DNA of 64,000 nt from Caenimonas aquaedulcis (GTDB lineage Bacteria > Pseudomonadota > Gammaproteobacteria > Burkholderiales > Burkholderiaceae_C): NCBI RefSeq assembly GCF_015831345.1, contig NZ_JADWYS010000001.1:692118-756117 (forward strand). Direction: 5' to 3'. Each line of letters begins with the position of its first letter. The first letter of the stretch is position 1. The notes under the pieces are model-generated. The model was not told where the DNA came from. It saw only the letters and a list, made by a program, of their open reading frames with translations, and ran no database searches. Positions 60,112-64,000 of this stretch are shown here, one piece after another. The position numbers and the translations under genes were made by a program.

Positions 60112-60561
60112 ATGAAAAGCATCTTCCGAGGGTTGGCCGCCCTGGCACTGGCCGCAACCGGTTTCCTGGCATCCGCCCAGGAGGCTCAGATGGACCTGCC
60201 CCGCGTCGCCTTGAATGCGGGCCTGCACCGCATCGACGCGCAAGTCGCCGCGACGCCCGAGCAGCGGATGATCGGGCTCATGTTCCGCAAGGACATGCCT
60301 CAGCTCGAAGGCATGCTGTTCGTGTTCGAACAGCCCACCGTGCAGTGCTTCTGGATGAAGAACACGCTGCTGCCCCTGACCGCAGCCTTCGTGGATGACG
60401 ATGGCACCATCGTCAATCTCGTGGACATGAAGCCGCAGACCACGGACTCCCACTGCTCGAAGAAGCCCGTGCGCTTCGTGCTCGAGATGAACCAGGGCTG
60501 GTTCGCGAAGAAGGGGATCAAGGCGGGTGCGAAGCTCGGCGGCCCGCCCTTCAAGGGTTAG
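60112..60561 (+). CDS. DUF192 family exported protein
   Basis: This 149-residue protein has a signal peptide (MKSIFRGLAALALAATGFLASAQ) and one DUF192 domain (about 35-145): GLMFRKDMPQLEGMLFVFEQP, VQCFWMKNTLLPLTAAFVDDDGTIVNLVDM and SKKPVRFVLEMNQGWFAKKGIKAG. The family is periplasmic and of unknown role. I chose the ATG at 60112; two in-frame ATGs lie just upstream, but only this one starts the signal peptide cleanly. Confidence 0.9.
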   Translation: MKSIFRGLAALALAATGFLASAQEAQMDLPRVALNAGLHRIDAQVAATPEQRMIGLMFRKDMPQLEGMLFVFEQPTVQCFWMKNTLLPLTAAFVDDDGTIVNLVDMKPQTTDSHCSKKPVRFVLEMNQGWFAKKGIKAGAKLGGPPFKG

Positions 60562-60564
60562 GCC

Positions 60565-61146
60565 CTAGCCAAAATTCTTCTGCGCGAAGTCCCAGTTCGC
60601 GAGCTTGTCCATGAAGGTTTCGACGAATTTCGGGCGCAGGTTGCGGTAGTCGATGTAGTACGCGTGCTCCCACACGTCCACCGTCAGCAGCGCCTTGTCG
60701 GCGGTGGTGAGCGGCGTGCCGGCGGCGCCGGTGTTGACGATGTCCACGCTGCCGTCCGGCTTCTTCACGAGCCAGGTCCAGCCGGAGCCGAAATTGCCGA
60801 CGGCCGACTTCACGAACGCCTCGCGGAAGGCCGCGTAGCTGCCCCACTTGCTGTTGATCGCGGCCGCCAGTGCGCCGGTGGGCTCGCCACCGCCCTGCGG
60901 CTTCATGCAGTTCCAGAAGAACGTGTGGTTCCAGATCTGCGCGGAATTGTTGTAGATGCCGCCGGAGGACTTCTTGATGATCTCCTCGAGCGTCATGTTC
61001 TCGAACTCGGTGCCCTTCTGCAGGTTGTTGAGGTTCACCACGTATGCGTTGTGGTGCTTGCCGTGGTGGTACTCCAGCGTCTCCTTCGAATAGTGCGGCG
61101 CGAGGGAGTCGATCGGGTACGGCAGCGGGGGCAGGGTGTGTTCCAT
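60565..61146 (-). CDS. sodB: Superoxide dismutase, iron type
   Basis: This 193-residue enzyme disproportionates superoxide. Metal ligands are His27 ([11 protein letters not shown] block), His in [11 protein letters not shown] (about 74), and the [13 protein letters not shown] block (Asp and His near 158-162). The phrase [16 protein letters not shown] is typical of Fe-type enzymes. It has no signal peptide, so it is cytoplasmic. A GAGGA ribosome site precedes the ATG, with a -10-like TAGAAT at 61179-61184 on the minus strand. It follows xseA after 42 bases on the same strand. Confidence 0.97.
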   Translation of the reverse strand: MEHTLPPLPYPIDSLAPHYSKETLEYHHGKHHNAYVVNLNNLQKGTEFENMTLEEIIKKSSGGIYNNSAQIWNHTFFWNCMKPQGGGEPTGALAAAINSKWGSYAAFREAFVKSAVGNFGSGWTWLVKKPDGSVDIVNTGAAGTPLTTADKALLTVDVWEHAYYIDYRNLRPKFVETFMDKLANWDFAQKNFG

Positions 61147-61188
61147 GGTGTCCTCTTGGTTGTGTCGGGGTATGCGCGATTCTAAGAA

Positions 61189-62481
61189 CTAAATCACGGT
61201 TCGCGGCGCGACCGTGAGATCAACCTCGCCATCCGCGAGGATTGCGCGCAGCGCTTGGCCTTCGTATGTCTGCGAAACGCTGGCGACCGTGCGCCCCCGC
61301 TCATCCGCAAGCAGCGCATAGCCGCGCTTGAGCACCAGGCGCGGATCCAGCGATTCGAGGCGCAGCCGCATGCGCTCCAGTGCATGCGAAGCCGACAGCG
61401 AGCGCGCCTCGAGCGCGCGCATGAGCGTGGATTCCGCGGACTCGCTGCGCTGCCGCTCCTTCTCCAGCCGGGCCAGGGTCGAGTAGCGCAGGCGGTGCAC
61501 GGCGCGTTCCAGCCGCGTGCCCTGTTGCGCCATGCGGTTGAGCGGACGCCCGAGCCGCGCTGCCGCGGCGTCCAGGCGCTGCCCCGCGATGTCCACGCGC
61601 CGCTGCAACGCCAACGCCAGGCGCTCGCCCGCATCGTCGAGGTCGGCGACCCATGCATCCCGCGGCCGGGCCGCCAGCTCGGCGGCCGCTGTCGGCGTGG
61701 GGGCGCGAAGGTCGGCGCAAAAGTCCGCGATGGTGAAGTCCGTCTCGTGGCCGACGCCGCACACCAGCGGAACAGGGCTGCGCACGATGGTGCGCGCGAG
61801 CTGCTCGTCGTTGAACGCCCACAGGTCTTCGATGGAGCCGCCGCCGCGCACGAGCAGGATCACGTCGATGTCCCCGCGCTGCGCCAGTGAGTAGAGCGCG
61901 CCGAGCGAACGCACGAGGTCCGCCGGCGCCTGGGCGCCCTGCACGGCCGCCGGGGCCAGCACCACGGGAACGTGCGGCGCGCGGCGCTGCAGTGCGGTCA
62001 CGACGTCGTGCAGCGCCGCCGCGCCCAGCGACGTCACCAGGCCGATCCCTTTCGGCAGTGCGGGCAGCGGCCGCTTGCGCGCAGTGTCGAACAGGCCTTC
62101 GGCTTCCAGCTTCGCCTTGAGCCGCAGGAACTGTTCGAACAAGGCACCCTGCCCCGCCCGGGACATGCTTTCCACGACGAGCTGCAGGTCCCCGCGCGGC
62201 TCGTACACGCCCAGCCGGCCCTGAACTTCCACCATGTCGCCATCGCGCGGCGAGAAGTCCAGCAGCCCGGCGGCGCGGCGGAACATCGCGCAGCGAATCT
62301 GCCCTTGCGGGTCCTTCAGGGAGAAATAGCAATGCCCGCTGGCAGCGCGCGAGAAGCCCGAAAGCTCGCCGCGCACCGCGACAGGGTTGAAGCGCGCGTC
62401 GAGCGCATCAGCAACCGCGCGGCATAGCGCGCCGACTTGCCAGACCCGGGGCGCCGATGCAGGGGATGGGAAGCCGGACAT
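61189..62481 (-). CDS. xseA: Exodeoxyribonuclease VII large subunit
   Basis: This 430-residue large subunit of ExoVII has the OB-fold N-terminal domain (VAVRGELSGFSRAASGHCYFSLKDPQGQIRCAMFRRAA), the catalytic middle domain (GIGLVTSLGAAALHDVVTALQRRAP, VILLVRGGGSIEDLWAFNDEQLARTI, PVVSGVGHETDFT-like VCGVGHETDFTIADFCADLRAPTPTAAAELA) and a coiled-coil C-terminal part (RLERAVHRLRYSTLARLEKERQR). It works with XseB, which is not in the window, in DNA repair. The start ATG at 62481 is the first codon of the family start. Confidence 0.95.
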   Translation of the reverse strand: MSGFPSPASAPRVWQVGALCRAVADALDARFNPVAVRGELSGFSRAASGHCYFSLKDPQGQIRCAMFRRAAGLLDFSPRDGDMVEVQGRLGVYEPRGDLQLVVESMSRAGQGALFEQFLRLKAKLEAEGLFDTARKRPLPALPKGIGLVTSLGAAALHDVVTALQRRAPHVPVVLAPAAVQGAQAPADLVRSLGALYSLAQRGDIDVILLVRGGGSIEDLWAFNDEQLARTIVRSPVPLVCGVGHETDFTIADFCADLRAPTPTAAAELAARPRDAWVADLDDAGERLALALQRRVDIAGQRLDAAAARLGRPLNRMAQQGTRLERAVHRLRYSTLARLEKERQRSESAESTLMRALEARSLSASHALERMRLRLESLDPRLVLKRGYALLADERGRTVASVSQTYEGQALRAILADGEVDLTVAPRTVI

Positions 62482-62819
62482 CAGGAAAATCGCGGTTTTC
62501 CGAGGGGTTGGGGGCCGAACTTAGTCCACAGCGCCGCGCCGCAGGCCGCTGCGGGGCGGGTTTCCCCGCGCAAGGCGCATTTTTCCGAGCAAGTCATTGA
62601 ATTCACTGCTGTTTTTCCTGCTCAATTTGTCATCGATTTGTCACGGAGAAGTATTGGCGCGGGTTTCCGCCGTGAGGGGGTGCGCTTTTCAACAAAGTTA
62701 TCCACAACTTCTGTGAGTCGTGTCCTACGTCGATGCGCCGTTTTCCTACAAGCTTGCGCGTGCACGATAATCGGCCGCAATCCTGCTTCCCAACCCGCCT
62801 CGCGCCCGGAGTCACCCTC
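62482..62819. other. 338-base divergent intergenic region between xseA and exbB
   Basis: No supported gene. It is AT-richer in the middle. Plus-strand elements: a direct repeat TTTGTCA-N4-TTTGTCA (near 62627-62644), a perfect DnaA-box sequence TTATCCACA (62698-62706), the GTCCTACG variant of the recurrent motif (62722-62729), and TTCCTA followed 17 bases later by GATAAT (62765-62770), a possible promoter for exbB. Only the GATAAT spacing supports a promoter; the rest is listed for inspection. Confidence 0.5.
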
Positions 62820-63452
62820 TTGTTTTCGATCATACAAGCCGCCGGCTGGCCCATCTGGCCCCTCGTCGCATGCTCCATCCTCGCCCTGGCCCTCGTCATC
62901 GAGCGTTTCCTCAGCCTCCAGACCGCGAAGATCGCGCCTCCCCGGTTGCTGGACGAGGCGCTGGCCGTCTCGCGCTCCTCCGTCCCGGCGCCGGACGTGG
63001 TCACCCAGCTGGAGCGCAACTCCGCGCTGGGCGAAGTGCTCGCAAGCGGTTTTCGCGCCCTCAACTCGGACCCGCGCTGCACTGAAGTCGACCTTCGGGC
63101 CACGATGGAAAACACGGGGCGCGCCGTGGCCCACCGCCTGGAGCGTTACCTGAGCGCGCTCGCGACCATCGCGTCGGCGGCGCCGCTTCTCGGCCTGCTG
63201 GGGACCGTCATCGGCATGATCGAAATCTTCGGCTCGCAGTCGCCCGCGGGCGGTGCGACCGGCGGCAACCCGGCGCAGCTCGCTCACGGCATCTCGGTCG
63301 CGCTCTACAACACGGCTTTCGGGCTGATCGTGGCGATCCCGTCGCTGATCTTCTGGCGCTACTTCCGGGTGCGCGTGGACGAATACCTGTTGACGCTGGA
63401 ACTGTCCGCCGAACGCTTCGTGCGCCACCTCAACACGCTCCGCGGCAAATGA
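62820..63452 (+). CDS. exbB: MotA/TolQ/ExbB proton channel family protein
   Basis: This 210-residue inner-membrane protein has three helices (about 8-28, 113-135 and 158-180). Motifs: MFSIIQAAGWPIWPLVACSILALALVIERF at the start, ASAAPLLGLLGTVIGMIEIFG (the conserved GLLGTV), and NTAFGLIVAIPSLIFWRYF. With ExbD it forms the energiser of TonB-dependent uptake; TolQ cannot be fully excluded. The start is TTG at 62820, the family start, with CGGAG upstream. exbD follows after 16 bases. Confidence 0.93.
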   Translation: MFSIIQAAGWPIWPLVACSILALALVIERFLSLQTAKIAPPRLLDEALAVSRSSVPAPDVVTQLERNSALGEVLASGFRALNSDPRCTEVDLRATMENTGRAVAHRLERYLSALATIASAAPLLGLLGTVIGMIEIFGSQSPAGGATGGNPAQLAHGISVALYNTAFGLIVAIPSLIFWRYFRVRVDEYLLTLELSAERFVRHLNTLRGK

Positions 63453-63468
63453 ATCGCGTCGCGCCGCC

Positions 63469-63897
63469 ATGAACTTCCGCCCGCGCCAGAAAGACGAACC
63501 CGAGATCAATTTGATCCCGTTCATCGACGTGCTGCTCGTCGTGCTGATCTTCCTCATGCTGTCCACGACCTACAGCAAGTTCACCGAGCTGCAGCTCAAG
63601 CTGCCCGTCGCGGACGCCGATGCGCAGCGCGACTACCCGAAGGAAGTGATCGTCGCCGTGGGAAGCGACGGCCGCTATTCGATCAAGGGCACGCCCGTCG
63701 CGGGCCGCAGTGTCGATGCCGTCGCGCAGGCGCTCGGCCAGGCCGCCACGGCGGGCAAGGACAGCGTGGTCATCATCAGCGCCGATGCCACGGCGCCGCA
63801 CCAGTCGGTGATCACCGTCATGGAAGCCGCGCGCCGGATCGGGCTCGTGCAGATCACCTTCGCCACGCAGTCATCGGCCCAGGCCGGGGGAAAGTAG
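63469..63897 (+). CDS. exbD: ExbD/TolR family protein
   Basis: This 142-residue protein has one N-terminal helix (about 15-35) with the functional Asp in NLIPFIDVLLVVLIFLM, then a periplasmic domain (LPVADADAQRDYPKEVIVAVGSDGRYSI, VVIISADATAPHQSVITVMEAARRIGL). It is the partner of ExbB. The stop is followed directly by the GTG of lpxK, so the three genes form one operon. Confidence 0.95.
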   Translation: MNFRPRQKDEPEINLIPFIDVLLVVLIFLMLSTTYSKFTELQLKLPVADADAQRDYPKEVIVAVGSDGRYSIKGTPVAGRSVDAVAQALGQAATAGKDSVVIISADATAPHQSVITVMEAARRIGLVQITFATQSSAQAGGK

Positions 63898-64000
63898 GTG
63901 CGCGAAGCGCTGCAGCGCGCATGGCTGCGGCGCGGTGTGCCGGCCCGCCTGCTGTGGCCCGTCTCGCTGCTGTACGGCGCGTTGGCCGCCGCGCGCCGCG
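63898..64000 (+). CDS. lpxK: Tetraacyldisaccharide 4'-kinase LpxK, N-terminal fragment (window edge)
   Basis: The frame starts with GTG immediately after the exbD stop and runs off the window. The first 34 residues (MREALQRAWLRRGVPARLLWPVSLLYGALAAARR) match the LpxK N-terminus with its first hydrophobic helix (LLWPVSLLYGAL). The order exbB-exbD-lpxK is usual in Burkholderiales. LpxK adds the 4'-phosphate of lipid A at the inner membrane. Only the first domain is visible, so the active site cannot be checked. Confidence 0.88.
   Translation, partial: MREALQRAWLRRGVPARLLWPVSLLYGALAAARR

Noticed and set aside
62698..62706. A perfect DnaA box TTATCCACA considered as part of a replication origin
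   Set aside because: Only one box, with no cluster, no dnaA/dnaN/parA neighbours and no AT-rich unwinding region; about one such match per two windows is expected by chance.

Overview
The window is strongly GC-rich and gene-dense. Several features point to a betaproteobacterium of the order Burkholderiales, most like Comamonadaceae (Ramlibacter/Variovorax type): the exbB-exbD-lpxK order at the right edge, two Bug-type (TctC) solute receptors, the cbpA-cbpM pair, clpS-clpA next to a cold-shock gene, and many lipoproteins with short lipoboxes. The genus cannot be fixed from this sequence. I saw no rRNA, tRNA, insertion sequence, prophage or CRISPR array. It reads as an ordinary chromosomal segment with several unusual modules.

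Layout. 1-8.8 kb: end of a transporter, a KGG stress protein, a YgiQ radical-SAM protein, a CHRD lipoprotein, DUF924, a receiver fused to a degenerate cyclase-like domain, xth and a GST, then small exported or hydrophilic proteins. 8.9-12 kb: an FtsH-like membrane AAA+ protease with a long leader and a SpoIIAA-like protein. 12-19.2 kb: a beta-oxidation cluster (acyl-CoA dehydrogenase divergent from thiolase and a FadJ-type fusion), then a SulP-STAS-cNMP transporter. 19-25.8 kb: DUF899, an M20 amidohydrolase with a Bug receptor, a BNR-repeat lipoprotein with two carbohydrate-binding-like modules, a GAF histidine kinase and a DUF1232 protein. 25.8-31.4 kb: an NRAMP-like transporter, a NirK-like cupredoxin-cytochrome c fusion with a perfect FNR-type box, and a Tat-exported GH5 protein. 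31.5-41 kb: Ldh2 dehydrogenase plus Bug receptor, twin DUF4034-like proteins, YebC, FKBP, a second SpoIIAA-like protein, a glycine-zipper protein, an M28 peptidase, cbpA-cbpM and an EVE protein. 41.1-46.7 kb: a complete RsbR-RsbS-RsbT stressosome operon feeding a histidine kinase and a hybrid kinase, faced by a pseudo-hybrid kinase. 48-56 kb: clpA-clpS, a csp gene and a 1552-residue RTX protein. 56-64 kb: GNAT, a GT4 with a helix-turn-helix-like tail, icd, a small secreted protein, DUF192, sodB, xseA, exbB, exbD and the start of lpxK.

The most interesting themes are regulatory. (i) An 8-base motif, GTCC(T/G)ACA, recurs between genes upstream of the stressosome operon, the KGG stress gene, a glycine-zipper gene and other small-protein genes. 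It could mark a stress regulon. (ii) The stressosome has a kinase-phosphatase fusion and two kinases downstream, so its output is probably two-component signalling rather than a SigB-like factor. (iii) Several signalling or enzyme domains look catalytically altered: the cyclase-like domain, the pseudo-hybrid kinase, NirK His255, and the NRAMP metal site. (iv) A set of genes has a -10-like hexamer 5-8 bases before the start codon and no ribosome binding site, which suggests leaderless mRNAs. One of these forms a bidirectional promoter with overlapping -10 elements.
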